15,260 nt of DNA, taken from assembly GCA_003176075.1 (NCBI GenBank), contig PSRN01000179.1:1-15260 (forward strand). The letters are read 5' to 3'. The DNA comes from Bdellovibrio sp. Its GTDB lineage: Bacteria > Bdellovibrionota > Bdellovibrionia > Bdellovibrionales > Bdellovibrionaceae. Below, one piece after another: positions 15,189 through 15,260 of the stretch. The translations under genes were made by a program, and so were the position numbers. The number at the start of each line of letters is the position of its first letter. Position 1 is the stretch's first letter. The notes beneath the pieces are model-generated. The model was not told the origin of the DNA. It did no database searches and worked only from the letters and a program-made list of their open reading frames with translations.

Positions 15189-15260
15189 ATGGATAGGATT
15201 TTTGGGGTGTTGGGGCTGGCTTGTTTTGTCATTTTCTTTTCTCCTCCGGCAGGGGCCGCC
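15189..15260 (+). CDS. 5' end of a secreted protein, cut by the window edge
   Basis: From the ATG at 15189 the frame is open to the window end (24 codons). It has the shape of a complete signal peptide: a short charged start (MDR), a hydrophobic core (IFGVLGLACFVIFF) and a cleavage-like SPPAGAA. No clear ribosome site precedes it. The function cannot be inferred. Confidence 0.6.
   Translation, partial: MDRIFGVLGLACFVIFFSPPAGAA

Overview
The window looks like a chromosomal segment of a Gram-negative bacterium with many exported proteins. I place it, by inference only, near the Bdellovibrionota/Oligoflexia or Myxococcota ('delta-proteobacterial' predators and gliders). The grounds are an ExbB-ExbD-ExbD-AgmX-like energy-transduction operon, an S46 exopeptidase, and a high share of genes starting with signal peptides. 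No rRNA, tRNA, CRISPR array, transposase or complete insertion sequence was found.

Layout. 1-600: a disturbed edge with a 32-bp near-identical direct repeat 444 bp apart, a possible 3' end of a plus-strand gene, and a small secreted-type ORF on the minus strand whose 5' and 3' ends both look damaged. 678-2786 (+): a secreted S46 dipeptidyl-peptidase. 2846-5619 (-): a translationally coupled pair made of an exported 500-aa protein of unknown function followed by an exported GNAT-fold protein. 5824-7761 (+): the Kup potassium transporter. 7866-9380 (+): an exported isochorismatase-fold cysteine hydrolase with a long unknown C-terminal extension. 9397-12856 (-): a tight operon exbB -> exbD -> exbD -> AgmX/TonB-like, with its own likely promoter and a structured leader. 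12971-13891 (-): a Mak-type ROK fructokinase. 14158-14840 (-): two small secreted proteins. 14841-15188: no confident gene. 15189-15260 (+): the first 24 codons of another secreted protein, cut by the window edge.

How the genes work together. The ExbB/ExbD/ExbD/AgmX operon is one machine: ExbB and the two ExbD subunits form a proton-driven stator in the inner membrane, and the AgmX-like protein would carry the force across the periplasm through its proline-rich rod to a TonB-like C-terminal domain. Its large cytoplasmic N-terminal region suggests cytoplasmic input, as in gliding-type systems. The other genes look like independent functions (peptide scavenging, K+ uptake, sugar phosphorylation).

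The most unusual item is the coupled pair at 2846-5619: an acetyltransferase fold behind a signal peptide, so directed to a compartment not expected to hold acetyl-CoA, tied to an unrecognised exported partner. The exported isochorismatase-like protein with its extra ~300-residue C-terminus is the second. Both are inferences from reading; no database search was possible.
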